Source of the DNA: Maribacter halichondriae
GTDB taxonomy: Bacteria; Bacteroidota; Bacteroidia; Flavobacteriales; Flavobacteriaceae
Length of the DNA: 64,000 bases
Reading direction: 5' to 3'
Assembly (NCBI RefSeq): GCF_027474825.1
Contig: NZ_CP107030.1
Location: forward strand, 1,171,001 to 1,235,000
Below are positions 18,046-27,139 of the stretch, one piece after another. The stretch's first letter is position 1. The number at the start of each line of letters is the position of its first letter. The notes below the pieces were generated by a model. The model ran no database searches. It had not been told where the DNA came from and saw nothing but the letters and a program-made list of their open reading frames with translations. Made by a program: the position numbers and the translations under genes.

Positions 18046-18864
18046 ATGCAGCAGATTATCAACTTTATCATTCGATATAAGAATTTTCTTCTATATATCT
18101 TCTTGTTGATGGTCTCCCTTGGCTTTACCATACAATCGCATTCATATCATCAATCTCGGTTTTTTAATTCAAGTAATTGGATTTCTGGCAATATTTATGA
18201 AACCTCTAATAATTTCTTTTCGTATTTCGACCTTGCTGAAAAAAACAAAAAATTGGTCGAAGAAAATCATAGGTTACGCGACCAGCTTTTTAATTTTAAG
18301 CTTCCTGATACTTTACAGCTCGATTCTATTCAGCGTACCTATACCATAACAACGGGTAAGATCATTAAGAATAGCTACGCCAATCCAAGAAATTACATAA
18401 CCATAAACAAAGGTCGGAGTGACAGCGTAAAACCCGACATGGGAGTCATTACCGATAAAGGTATTTTGGGAATTGTCGAAAATACGTCAGGTAACTTCGC
18501 TACGGTTCAAAGTATTCTGAACGAGAATTCCAACATCAATGCAAAAATCAAGAACTCGAATCAGTTCGGCTCATTGGTCTGGGATACCAAGAACTACAAC
18601 GTTGTACAATTGACCGATATTCCGCGTATGGCGAATCTGACCGTAGGTGATACCATTGTGACCGGCGGAATGAGTAGTATTTTCCCCGAAAACATCCCCA
18701 TAGGAACGATTCTAAAATTTGACTTGAATAACTCGCAGAGTCTGTATACTATAGACGTAGCGCTTTTTAACGATATGACGAACCTAAAACATATCTATAT
18801 TGTCAACAACAATGATAGAGCCGAAATAATCGAACTCGAAACGGAGACCCAAAACAATGATTAG
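18046..18864 (+). CDS. mreC: Rod-shape-determining protein MreC
   Basis: 272 residues. One N-terminal membrane helix (FLLYIFLLMVSLGFTI), a periplasmic coiled coil (FDLAEKNKKLVEENHRLRDQ) and two beta-barrel domains containing NPRNYITINKGRSDSVKPDM and GILGIVENTSGNFATVQSIL. MreC joins MreB filaments to PBP2 in the periplasm. It overlaps mreD by 8 bases, indicating translational coupling. Confidence 0.93.
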   Translation: MQQIINFIIRYKNFLLYIFLLMVSLGFTIQSHSYHQSRFFNSSNWISGNIYETSNNFFSYFDLAEKNKKLVEENHRLRDQLFNFKLPDTLQLDSIQRTYTITTGKIIKNSYANPRNYITINKGRSDSVKPDMGVITDKGILGIVENTSGNFATVQSILNENSNINAKIKNSNQFGSLVWDTKNYNVVQLTDIPRMANLTVGDTIVTGGMSSIFPENIPIGTILKFDLNNSQSLYTIDVALFNDMTNLKHIYIVNNNDRAEIIELETETQNND

Positions 18865-19366
18865 TAATAACTATTTTATTAATATCGTTCGTTTTGCACT
18901 ACTGGTGCTGGTTCAGGTATTGGTGTTCAATAGATTGAATTTCTTCGGGTTCATCAACCCTATGGTCTACATCATGTTCTTGTATTGGTATCCTATCAAA
19001 GAGAACAGGGCCGCATTTATCGGCCTAAGTTTTTTATTGGGTATTGCCATCGATTTTTTTTCGGATACTCTGGCGATTCATGCAGCTTCTACGGCAACAA
19101 TAGCATATTTTCGACCCGCTATCATGCGATTCGTATTTGGGGTCAATTATGAGTTTCAAAGTTTTAAGCTAGGTAATGCCACAAGGGTACAACAATTTAC
19201 TTTTTTAGCGTTATTAATAATAGTGCACCACTTGGTGTTCTTTACCTTGGAGATTTTCAGTTTGGCGAACATACTGCTAATTTTGAAAAAAGTCGTTTCC
19301 ATAGGTTTGGCCACCTTGGTACTATGCCTATTGTTCGGTTCACTTTTTAGCACAAGAAAGGAATGA
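18857..19366 (+). CDS. mreD: Rod-shape-determining protein MreD
   Basis: 169 residues, about five hydrophobic helices and little else, as usual for MreD (FINPMVYIMFLYWYPIKENR; GIAIDFFSDTLAIHAASTA). It is an inner-membrane scaffold of the elongasome. Identification rests on hydropathy, size and its place between mreC and mrdA, overlapping both (8 and 4 bases). Confidence 0.9.
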   Translation: MISNNYFINIVRFALLVLVQVLVFNRLNFFGFINPMVYIMFLYWYPIKENRAAFIGLSFLLGIAIDFFSDTLAIHAASTATIAYFRPAIMRFVFGVNYEFQSFKLGNATRVQQFTFLALLIIVHHLVFFTLEIFSLANILLILKKVVSIGLATLVLCLLFGSLFSTRKE

Positions 19367-21294
19367 AAAAAATTCTACTCTCGTCCATTATCATTATTAT
19401 CGGTATAACCTTTATCGGTAGGCTTTCTTATTTGCAGATATTTAGTTTTTCGCCTGATCAGGTTCTTGAAGATCCTGCGATAAAGGCGATTTATGATTAC
19501 CCGGAGCGAGGTTATATCTATGACCGCGACGGTGAGTTGCTGGTCGGTAATCAACCTGCTTACGATGTTATGGTAATTCCGCGCGAGGTAAAACCTCTGG
19601 ATACTCTAGAATTTTGCGGTTTATTAGGACTGGAAAAAGATAGGTTCGTAGAGATTTTGCGAAAGGCACGAATATATTCTCCAAGGCTACCTTCTGTACT
19701 TGTACATCAACTCTCTAAAGAAGATTACGCCCGTTTACAGGAAAAAATGCGTCATTATGAAGGCTTTTATATTCAAAAGCGTTCGCTACGTTACTATGAT
19801 ACCAATAGTGCCGCCAATGTTTTAGGGTATATCAGAGAGGTCAACGAACGTGATCTAGCTAAAAACCCCTACTATGTTCAAGGTGAGTTGACCGGGGGTA
19901 CGGGTGTCGAAAAAGTGTACGAAGATATTTTGAGAGGGCGTAAAGGAGTACAGTATATTCAGAAAGATCGATTTAACAGAGATATCGGTCCGTTTAAGGA
20001 TGGTACTTGGGACACCTTGCCAGAACAAGGTATTGAAATCAATATTACTATCGATAAGGCATTGCAAGAATATGGAGAACGATTGATGCATGGTAAATGG
20101 GGCGGTGTCGTAGCCATCGAACCTTCTTCAGGTGAAATCTTATCTATGATATCAGGGCCAACGTATGACCCGTCGCTTTTAGTGGGAAGAAAAAGATCCG
20201 CGAACTATAGTAAATTACATTACGACTCTATTTCGAAACCTACGTTTGATCGATCTATTTCCTTTGAAAAAAGCCCAGGTTCGCCATTCAAGGCCATTAA
20301 CGCCTTAATCGCATTGCAAGAAGGTGCAATCACCCCTTCTACCACATTTACTTGCTATCATGGCTTTTATATAGGAAGGAATAAAAAAGGTTGTCATTGC
20401 GGTGGAGGTACGAGAAGATTGAATGACGGTATCTATAAATCGTGTAATGCCTATTTCGTGGGTACTTATAAAAAGATTTTTGAACAATTTCCATCGAATA
20501 GTGAGGCGATGGATGCTTGGGAAAAACATGTGCGAAGTTTTGGTTTGGGCGGGTATTTGGGATCCGATTTACACACCGGAAGGCCAGGTAGTGTTCCGAG
20601 CACAGATCTTTATAACAAATGGTATGGTATAGGAGACAAGAGATGGTCGGCCACTACCACATATTCAAACGCTATTGGACAAGGAGAGGTCAACGTTACT
20701 CCATTACAATTGGCCAATATGACCGCTGCGATTGCCAATCGAGGGCATTTTTTTACCCCACATATCCTCAAAAAAATCGATGGAAAAGAAATTAGTATTC
20801 CCGATTTCGTGGAGCCCAAACAAACCACTATTGATAAAAGACACTTTGAGCCAGTAGTTCAAGGCATGGCCGATGTATATCGAAAAGGAACCGCTCAATA
20901 TATACAGATTCCCGATATTGAGATTGCAGGCAAAACAGGTACCGTTGAAAATTTTATTAAAATCGATAGTGTCAAGACACAATTGACCGACAACTCGGTT
21001 TTCGTAGCTTTTGCCCCGGTCGATAATCCAAAAATCGCCATTGCCGTATACATTCAAAATGGATATTATGGTGCCAGATACGCCGGGCATATTGCTTCTT
21101 TGATGATCGAGAAATATCTTAAAGGGGAAATCACAAGAAAAGATCTCGAAAAACGCATGCTCGAAAGAACATTGGAATCGGAATATGCAAAACCCTATAG
21201 CGGACAACCGTTCAAGATAAACGAATATGATTGGAGCCAACATGCCAAAAAACCCGAAACGGTTGATACCGCTTTAGATACGGTAGAGCGCTAA
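19363..21294 (+). CDS. mrdA: Penicillin-binding protein 2, elongation transpeptidase
   Basis: 643 residues. N-terminal membrane helix, class-B pedestal domain (IYDYPERGYIYDRDGELLVG), then a transpeptidase domain with active-site SxxK in KSPGSPFKAI, SxN in YKSCNAYF and KTG in IAGKTGTVEN. The SxxK reads SPFK rather than the common STFK; the catalytic Ser and Lys are kept. It cross-links lateral-wall peptidoglycan with RodA. The start overlaps mreD by 4 bases (ATGA). The C-terminal tail is short and charged. Confidence 0.95.
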   Translation: MKKILLSSIIIIIGITFIGRLSYLQIFSFSPDQVLEDPAIKAIYDYPERGYIYDRDGELLVGNQPAYDVMVIPREVKPLDTLEFCGLLGLEKDRFVEILRKARIYSPRLPSVLVHQLSKEDYARLQEKMRHYEGFYIQKRSLRYYDTNSAANVLGYIREVNERDLAKNPYYVQGELTGGTGVEKVYEDILRGRKGVQYIQKDRFNRDIGPFKDGTWDTLPEQGIEINITIDKALQEYGERLMHGKWGGVVAIEPSSGEILSMISGPTYDPSLLVGRKRSANYSKLHYDSISKPTFDRSISFEKSPGSPFKAINALIALQEGAITPSTTFTCYHGFYIGRNKKGCHCGGGTRRLNDGIYKSCNAYFVGTYKKIFEQFPSNSEAMDAWEKHVRSFGLGGYLGSDLHTGRPGSVPSTDLYNKWYGIGDKRWSATTTYSNAIGQGEVNVTPLQLANMTAAIANRGHFFTPHILKKIDGKEISIPDFVEPKQTTIDKRHFEPVVQGMADVYRKGTAQYIQIPDIEIAGKTGTVENFIKIDSVKTQLTDNSVFVAFAPVDNPKIAIAVYIQNGYYGARYAGHIASLMIEKYLKGEITRKDLEKRMLERTLESEYAKPYSGQPFKINEYDWSQHAKKPETVDTALDTVER

Positions 21295-21306
21295 AGAAGA
21301 ACGAGT

Positions 21307-22589
21307 ATGTCAGGTAAAAGCATTCTGAAACGCCTGGATTGGCTATCCATTTTTTTTATGTCGCCTTAGTGGCCATTGGTTGGGTAAGTATCTATTCGAG
21401 CACCTTTACTGAATCTGATGTCTCTTTATTCGATTTTAGCACCTTGCACGGTAAACAACTATTCTTTATCGGCGCTAGTTTCGTTTCTATTATAATTATA
21501 TTGGCCCTTGAGGCGAACTTTTATGAACGCTTCTCCAGCGTATTCTACATCATCTCCCTCGTATTGCTTTTAGGCCTGTTCGTCTTCGGTAAAACGATTG
21601 CCGGGGCCACTTCTTGGTACGACTTGGGTTTTTTCAACCTTCAACCTTCGGAACTTGCAAAAACGGCAACCGCCCTTGCCTTGGCCAAGTATCTTAGTGA
21701 TATTCAAACCGATATCAAGCGTGGCAAAGATCAACTTTACGCTTTTTTAATTGTGCTGATACCGGCCATTTTAATTATCCCGCAGCCTGACCCTGGTAGT
21801 GCACTGGTGTTCTTCGCCCTTGTATTTGTAATATTTAGGGAAGGTTTGCCCATATATTATCTGGGTATCGTCCTTTTGGCCATTCTAGTATTTGTAACCA
21901 CATTGATGTATGGTACCGTATGGGTAAGCATAGGTTTGGTATTGCTTTTGGTGCTTTTTCTTTTCTTAAAAAAGAAAACCTTCAAAGTCGGTATTTTACC
22001 GATTGTGAGTGTGGCCATAATAACTGTTCTTTTCTCGTTGTCGGTCAATTTTGTATTTAACAATGTATTCGAACAACGCCACCGAGACCGGTTCAGTCTC
22101 TGGCTACGACTAGAAAAAGACCCTGACAAGCTCGAGAAAATCCGGAAAACAATCGGTTACAATACCTATCAATCGGAAAAGGCCATTGAATCGGGAGGGT
22201 TCTTCGGAAAAGGTTTCTTGGAAGGTACGCGCACCAAAGGAGATTTTGTACCAGAACAACATTCGGATTATATATTTACGACCATAGGAGAGGAATGGGG
22301 CTTTCTCGGTACAACGACGGTTGTGCTTCTTTTTACTTTTTTATTGTTACGTTTGGTGTATCTCGCCGAACGTCAAAAAACCGATTTTGCAAGAATGTTT
22401 GGCTATGGTGTAATCTCTATTTTGCTGATACACTATTTTATCAATATAGGTATGGTCATCGGTATACTGCCCACAATCGGTATTCCGCTACCCTATTTCA
22501 GCTACGGCGGCTCAAGTATGCTGGGGTTTACCGCACTCCTTTTTATTTTTTTGAGGCTAGATTCCAATAGGTTAAAGGAAGGGTTCTAA
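21307..22589 (+). CDS. rodA: SEDS peptidoglycan polymerase RodA (frameshift near the N-terminus)
   Basis: About 427 residues. The natural start is the ATG at 21307, giving MSGKSILKRLDWLSIFF and then, after adding one T to the eight-T run 21350-21357, YVALVAIGWVSIYSS. As written, that frame stops at a TAG after MSP, and the downstream frame can only begin at a TTG near 21339. The body is a ten-helix SEDS protein with DLGFFNLQPSELAKTATALA, IPQPDPGSALVF, and the C-terminal IGILPTIGIPLPYFSYGGSS. The catalytic-Asp loop (GFLEGTRTKGDFVPEQHSDY) is present. It is the glycosyltransferase partner of PBP2 and ends the mre operon. Length matches the family once joined. Confidence 0.92.
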
Positions 22590-22629
22590 AGAATTTAGGA
22601 GGAACGAAGTTTTGAATTAGAGATTAGAT

Positions 22630-23442
22630 TTAGTAGTCCCAACCATCTACATTTACTTTGCTTTCCAAATCGGCCTCTACGTCATCCGGTAGCTTTTCAA
22701 AAAAGTCGATTCCAGTGCGTCTTTCGATTTCATCGACGGACACAACAAATTCGGAGAGGGCCTTGGTACTTTCCTTTCCTTCCAATAAAAAAGCAGTTAT
22801 TTTTAAATTACCCGAATTTTCCCGGGCCACGATTTTGTAGTAAAATCTAGGCACGTCTACGTCTTCTTGTCCTATTTCTTCCAACCCATTTTCTAAAACC
22901 CCGCCAGTCACCACAAAAAGTTCGTTATGCTTTTTGGCCCATTGTCGCACTTGCATTTCCAAACGGTTCCAAACTCCGGCGTTGAAATCTTTGTCTTGCG
23001 GACTTATATTGCTGGTATAAAAAGTCTCATTATAGGCCTGCTCTGAAAATCTTCGGTCTCCCGCCGGGCATAGATGGCCACGATCATATCCCGAACCTTT
23101 GTAATTGCGCCAATCGGCAGATTTCGTCGGCACCTTTGGGTCTTCTATAAAATAAGGGCGTTTTCTGTCGTCATAGGTCAGATGCTCTCGTTTGAGTATA
23201 TAGGCAACCCATTCGGCCTGTTCGAAAGGTTCATTATAAGACAATTTAAAATGTTGATGATCTACAACGGTTCCCGTGGTCGAACTTGGCAAAAATATAT
23301 CAGGAATTGTGGCTCTATCCGCTTCCGAGACTCCGACCGAATAGGTGCCGGGCGTGTAAAAATTCTCGAAAAGCCAAAATCCGATAACACTTAACAACAA
23401 TAAAGCGGTATAAATAGTTCGATTTCTTCTGCTTCTTAACAT
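22630..23442 (-). CDS. DNA/RNA non-specific endonuclease (NUC1/EndoG family), membrane-anchored or secreted
   Basis: 270 residues. An N-terminal membrane segment (TALLLLSVIGFWLFENF) precedes a beta-beta-alpha-metal nuclease domain (about 65-250). Active site: DRGHLCPAGDRR with the catalytic His, followed by the Asn-bearing TSNISPQ and FNAGVWNRLE (metal-binding Asn/Glu). It cleaves nucleic acids without sequence preference and should act outside the cytoplasm, for example to feed on DNA. It runs toward rodA, with a 40-base gap between the stops and no visible terminator. Confidence 0.9.
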   Translation of the reverse strand: MLRSRRNRTIYTALLLLSVIGFWLFENFYTPGTYSVGVSEADRATIPDIFLPSSTTGTVVDHQHFKLSYNEPFEQAEWVAYILKREHLTYDDRKRPYFIEDPKVPTKSADWRNYKGSGYDRGHLCPAGDRRFSEQAYNETFYTSNISPQDKDFNAGVWNRLEMQVRQWAKKHNELFVVTGGVLENGLEEIGQEDVDVPRFYYKIVARENSGNLKITAFLLEGKESTKALSEFVVSVDEIERRTGIDFFEKLPDDVEADLESKVNVDGWDY

Positions 23443-23526
23443 GGCACAAATTTATAGCAAATAAATTCCGTTCAGGGATAGATTTTGTAAGTTCAGGTAA
23501 CTTCTTACGACCAATATCATGTATTT

Positions 23527-23563
23527 CTCCTTTTACTTTTCTAAATTGTAAAGGAGGATTTTT
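23527..23563 (+). other. Hairpin with T-run in the gap before msrB
   Basis: CTCCTTTTAC (23527-23536) pairs imperfectly with GTAAAGGAG (23548-23556), followed by ATTTTTTAT. It has terminator shape but no plus-strand gene ends upstream, so it may be a leader attenuator of msrB or chance. Confidence 0.25.
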
Positions 23564-23601
23564 TATTTGAACATTATCTTTTAAAAAGAAAGGAACAAAC
23601 T

Positions 23602-24063
23602 ATGCTTACATGGAAAGATGTCATTCACTTTAGTGTCAACGGAAACCCTGAACCCGACCGTAGGGTAGAAAAAACAGAAGCCGAATGGCACGAGATCTTG
23701 ACCCCTGAACAATTCAGGATTACCCGTAAAAAAGGAACCGAAGCTCCGCACAGCGGAGCACTCTGTGGCATTAACGAAGCCGGAAAACACAATTGTATCT
23801 GTTGCGACACCCCTTTGTTCGATTCGACCATAAAATTCGAGTCGGGCACGGGTTGGCCCAGCTTCACCCAACCTATAAAAGAGAACGCCATCAAATATGA
23901 AAAAGATACGGCATTTGGAATGGTGCGGGTAGAGGTCATGTGCAACACTTGTGATGCACATTTGGGACATGTATTTCCCGACGGGCCAGAACCTAGCGGA
24001 CTTCGGTATTGTATCAATTCAGAATCTATGCAACTTCAGAAAGAAAGGATAAACAATGAATAA
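23602..24063 (+). CDS. msrB: Peptide-methionine (R)-S-oxide reductase MsrB
   Basis: 153 residues. Zinc-binding Cys pairs (NCICCDTPLF; MCNTCDAHLGHVF), the substrate motif SGTGWPSF and the catalytic Cys in LRYCINSES. It reduces Met-R-sulfoxide in proteins with thioredoxin. It has an extra N-terminal stretch of about 25 residues with no signal peptide, so it is cytosolic. It overlaps msrA by 8 bases and starts a five- to six-gene oxidative-repair cluster. Confidence 0.95.
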   Translation: MLTWKDVIHFSVNGNPEPDRRVEKTEAEWHEILTPEQFRITRKKGTEAPHSGALCGINEAGKHNCICCDTPLFDSTIKFESGTGWPSFTQPIKENAIKYEKDTAFGMVRVEVMCNTCDAHLGHVFPDGPEPSGLRYCINSESMQLQKERINNE

Positions 24064-24607
24064 CAAAAATTTAGAAATCGCCACTGTTGGAGGAGGCTGC
24101 TTTTGGTGTGTCGAAGCGGTCTTGCAACAACTGAAAGGAGTCGAAAAAGTAGTATCAGGTTATACCGGAGGTAAAGCGCCGGGCAGACCTACCTACCGAG
24201 AAGTCTGTTCAGGCCTGACCGGTCATGCGGAAGTGGTTCAAGTTACGTTCGACCCTAGCATTATTTCCTATAAAGACTTGCTTGTTGTATTTATGACAAG
24301 CCACGATCCGACTACAATGAACCGTCAAGGGGCAGATGTGGGGTCGCAATATCGATCCGTCATTTATTATCACAATGAAGCACAAAAAGAAACGGCCGAA
24401 ACCGTAATAAAAGAAGTTGGCGAATATTATGACAGTCCTATTGTTACCGAGGTAAGTCCATTGGAAACTTTTTATGAGGCCGAGGACTACCATCAAGACT
24501 ATTATCGTAACAATACCTCACAAGGGTATTGCAGTGCGGTAATTACGCCCAAATTGGCCAAACTTCGAAAGATGCATGCCGATATGCTCTTGGATATTCC
24601 TGTCTAA
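24056..24607 (+). CDS. msrA: Peptide-methionine (S)-S-oxide reductase MsrA
   Basis: 183 residues. Catalytic motif GGGCFWCVEAV, substrate-site GLTGHAEVVQV (catalytic Glu) and QYRSVIYYH (Tyr), resolving-Cys region GYCSAVI near the C-terminus. It reduces Met-S-sulfoxide with thioredoxin. Cytosolic, no signal peptide. Coupled to msrB by an 8-base overlap. Confidence 0.96.
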   Translation: MNNKNLEIATVGGGCFWCVEAVLQQLKGVEKVVSGYTGGKAPGRPTYREVCSGLTGHAEVVQVTFDPSIISYKDLLVVFMTSHDPTTMNRQGADVGSQYRSVIYYHNEAQKETAETVIKEVGEYYDSPIVTEVSPLETFYEAEDYHQDYYRNNTSQGYCSAVITPKLAKLRKMHADMLLDIPV

Positions 24608-24638
24608 GATGTCTTAGTGCATATTACTTTACTATAGA

Positions 24639-24669
24639 TATTGAGGAGCGAGATGTGCGCTCCTCAATA
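24639..24669. other. Strong hairpin between msrA and the next small gene
   Basis: Perfect 12-bp stem TATTGAGGAGCG (24639-24650) / CGCTCCTCAATA (24658-24669) with a 7-base loop. The following CTTTATC is only weakly T-rich, so it may be a partial terminator, a processing site, or a leader structure for the gene at 24685. Confidence 0.65.
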
Positions 24670-24684
24670 CTTTATCGCTTGAAA

Positions 24685-24936
24685 ATGCTTTTAGAAAAGA
24701 TTCGAATTTTACCGATAGGATATTCGAAGGTACTATACCGGAACAAAAAATATGGTGTTACCCGAACCGATTTTAATTCGGGAAAAAGCATCAAACTGTT
24801 TGCCGAAGAATTGGGTGGAAACGATTTTATCAGCTTGAACTATTATCTTACCGAAACCGCAGAAAGTTTAAAGCCTTGTGAAATGCCCGAAGAAAAAGTA
24901 ATCGATTTTTTGAAAGGATATAAATCTACCAAATAA
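24685..24936 (+). CDS. Small conserved-looking protein of the Msr cluster
   Basis: 83 residues from MLLEKIRILPIGYSKVLYRN. The reading frame is open further upstream, but the msrA stop, the 12-bp hairpin and the basic amphipathic start favour this Met. The sequence is mixed alpha/beta (KYGVTRTDFNSGKSIKLFAE; GGNDFISLNYYL) with one Cys (LKPCEMPEE), no signal peptide and no membrane segment. It is sometimes labelled a peptide-methionine sulfoxide reductase in flavobacterial genomes, probably only from its neighbours; I see no MsrA or MsrB motif in it. Its TAA overlaps the next ATG (TAATG), so it is coupled to the divergent MsrA. Confidence 0.75.
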   Translation: MLLEKIRILPIGYSKVLYRNKKYGVTRTDFNSGKSIKLFAEELGGNDFISLNYYLTETAESLKPCEMPEEKVIDFLKGYKSTK

Positions 24937-25478
24937 TGCAAAGTACAAAATCTAAGTTGCACAAAATTGCTGTGGGAGGAGGTTGTCATTGGTGTACGGA
25001 AGCGGTATACCAATCTCTAAAAGGAGTCTCGAAGGTTGAGCAAGGGTTTATTTCTTCAAGTGGTTCGAACACTAGTTTCTCGGAAGCCGTTATCGTTCAT
25101 TTTGATAAAGAGGTCATTGGTTTGGCAGCTATCATCGAAATTCATCTTCACACGCACAGCAGTACTTCTGAGCATGGCATGCGCTCAAAATATCGTTCCG
25201 CTGTCTATACCTTTTCAAAAGATCAAGCTCTTGACGTTGAAAAAATTATAAATGAGCTTCAAGAAGGATTTGAGCACAAGATCATAACTGAAGTGCTTCC
25301 TCTTGTAGATTTCAAATCCTCCGAAAAGCAGTTCGCCAACTACTATTTTAACAATCCGCAAAAACCGTTTTGTCAAAATTATATCGAACCTAAAATTCAG
25401 CTGCTATTGCAAAGATTTTCTAATCGAATTGATGCAAATAAGATAAGACGACAAGATGCCGTAGCATTAAATCCATAA
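24936..25478 (+). CDS. Divergent MsrA paralogue
   Basis: 180 residues with the MsrA fold. The catalytic Cys is kept in GGGCHWCTEAV, but the Phe that forms the methyl pocket (GCFW) is His. The usual GHAE motif is replaced by NTSFSEAVIV, which keeps the Glu. The Tyr of KYRSAVYTF is present, as is a Cys near the C-terminus (PFCQNYIEPK). The catalytic triad could therefore work while the substrate pocket is changed. Possible substrates are free Met-sulfoxide, another sulfoxide or a particular protein; this is inference. It is coupled by 1-base overlap to the small gene upstream, and the hydrolase-OsmC gene starts 2 bases later. Confidence 0.85.
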   Translation: MQSTKSKLHKIAVGGGCHWCTEAVYQSLKGVSKVEQGFISSSGSNTSFSEAVIVHFDKEVIGLAAIIEIHLHTHSSTSEHGMRSKYRSAVYTFSKDQALDVEKIINELQEGFEHKIITEVLPLVDFKSSEKQFANYYFNNPQKPFCQNYIEPKIQLLLQRFSNRIDANKIRRQDAVALNP

Positions 25479-25480
25479 AA

Positions 25481-26696
25481 ATGAAAAACAGCAAACTTCA
25501 GATAATAAATCAAAAAGGACACAAACTTCAGGCCTACTTGGAACTGCCCGCAAATCAAAATCCTGATAAATTTGCAATTTTCGCCCATTGTTTTTCATGT
25601 AACAGTACCTTAAATGCGGTGAAGAATATTACGCGGGCACTGACATCATTCGGTTTTGGAGTGGTCCGCTTTGATTTCACAGGACTTGGAAAAAGTGAGG
25701 GCGAATTTGCTGAAAGCCATTTTTCGGGTAATGTAGATGACATTTTGGCGGTAAACAACTACTTGCAAGAGCACTATATCGTTCCGTCATTTCTTGTCGG
25801 CCATTCTCTTGGCGGTGCCGCCGTAATTGTAGCGGCTTCCAAACTTGAAAATATCAAAGCGGTGGCGACCATCGGTGCGCCGGCCACTGTGGATCATGTT
25901 ACCCAACACTTTTCGCATCAATTGGAAGAAATCGAATCCAAGGGAGATATCGAAGTAAATATTGGGGGAGGCCTTTCAAGATCAATAAAGAATTTGTGGA
26001 AGATTTCGACAAGACAAACCTTCCCTTGATTACCGAGAACCTGCGAAAACCGATTTTAATTTTACATTCCCCCATTGATACTATCGTGGGTATCGACAAC
26101 GCGCAACGCCTTTATCATAGTGCCAAACATCCAAAAGCTTTATAAGCCTAAACCAAGCGGATCATCTACTTACTGATGTTCTCGATAGTAGATATGTCGG
26201 CAATGTTATCGGGGCTTGGGTTCAACGTTACTTTCCGGAACAGGATAATGAAATGCTGGATACCCATGGGGAACAGCTGGTCGGACACTTAAATCTCTTG
26301 GAAGATAATTTCACGACCCAAATACAGACTAAAAAACATACGATGACCGCAGACGAACCAAAGTCTGTTGATGGGGACGATTTCGGCCCTTCGCCTTATG
26401 AATATCTCAATGCCGGTCTCGCAGCTTGTACGGCGATGACCTTGAAACTATACGCTGAACGAAAAAAATGGGACTTGCAGGAAGTATTCGTATATCTATC
26501 CCATTCAAAAAAACATTCCGATGAACTCGAATTAGATATTGAAAAACCTGGATATTTGGACCATATTGACAAGAAGCTGAAATTTGTCGGTAATTTGGAC
26601 GAAAAGCAAAAAACCCGTTTGAAAGAAATCGCTTCGAAATGCCCGGTGCATAGAACATTACAAAGTGAAGTCATTATTGATACCGAAATAATATAA
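25481..26696 (+). CDS. Bifunctional alpha/beta hydrolase - OsmC family protein (two frameshifts)
   Basis: About 405 residues when joined, the size of the known fused family. Residues 1-255 form an alpha/beta hydrolase: nucleophile [10 protein letters not shown], Asp in HSPIDTIVG, His in QADHLLTDV. Residues 265-405 are OsmC/Ohr-like, with peroxidatic-type Cys regions [17 protein letters not shown] and [10 protein letters not shown]. Two one-base losses break it: the five-G run at 25964-25968 (one G restores [11 protein letters not shown]) and the four-A run at 26133-26136 (one A restores [14 protein letters not shown]). OsmC proteins reduce organic hydroperoxides through a Cys pair. The fused hydrolase may release fatty-acid peroxides from lipids, which would suit the Msr neighbours; that link is inference. 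Confidence 0.88.
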
Positions 26697-26717
26697 AATC
26701 CTTTACCCCTATTTGAT

Positions 26718-26989
26718 ATGAGTCTAGTAGAGAATGTGAAGCTTTTTTTAAGGCAAAAGCAGAGAACCGTCCGACCGAATCCGCTCCTGAAGGTGTATGC
26801 CCGAACTGCTGGGGCAAACAAGAATGGGAAGGTGAATTCTACAAACACCTAAAAGCCAATACTATTATTCCCGAATCGGACAGATATAATAATTGGATCA
26901 AAGAATTTGTCGTGAAGCATATCGATGGTATCGCCATAAACAAAGACACTCATGTTTGTACTACCTGCAAAGTGAACTACACGAAATAA
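26718..26989 (+). CDS. Small double-CxxC protein (probably frameshifted near the start)
   Basis: About 90 residues. The long open frame reads ECEAFFKAKAENRPTESAPE and on through CPNCWGKQEW, an amphipathic middle (YNNWIKEFVVKHIDGIAINK) and CTTCKVNYTK before TAA at 26987. Two CxxC pairs about 60 residues apart suggest one zinc site. No ATG exists in this frame before a TGA just upstream. The ATG at 26718 (MSLVE) is in another frame and joins it if one base is added at about 26729-26733 (MSLVEE-CEAFF). It follows the OsmC gene by 21 bases and precedes a strong terminator. No named family recognised; a redox or zinc-ribbon role is possible. Confidence 0.6.
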
Positions 26990-27084
26990 GCCACTATTAC
27001 TTCATTTCAAAGTACCATAATAGATTGATCTTTTCCGCAATGAACTAATAGGATGAAGACCAAATCATAGTACTTTCCAGTAAC

Positions 27085-27119
27085 AAAAATGCCTTGCAAA
27101 TAATTTGCAAGGCATTTTT
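27085..27119. terminator. Bidirectional Rho-independent terminator
   Basis: AAAAATGCCTTGCAAA pairs with TTTGCAAGGCATTTTT around a short TAA loop, with A and T tracts on the two sides, so it can work in both directions. It separates the Msr/OsmC cluster from the convergent tail-specific protease gene. Confidence 0.9.
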
Positions 27120-27139
27120 ATATTCTTAATCTTTAATGA

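Noticed and set aside
22630..23442. Endonuclease as part of a phage-defence or toxin system
   Set aside because: It has an N-terminal export or anchor segment and no immunity-like partner or other defence gene beside it.
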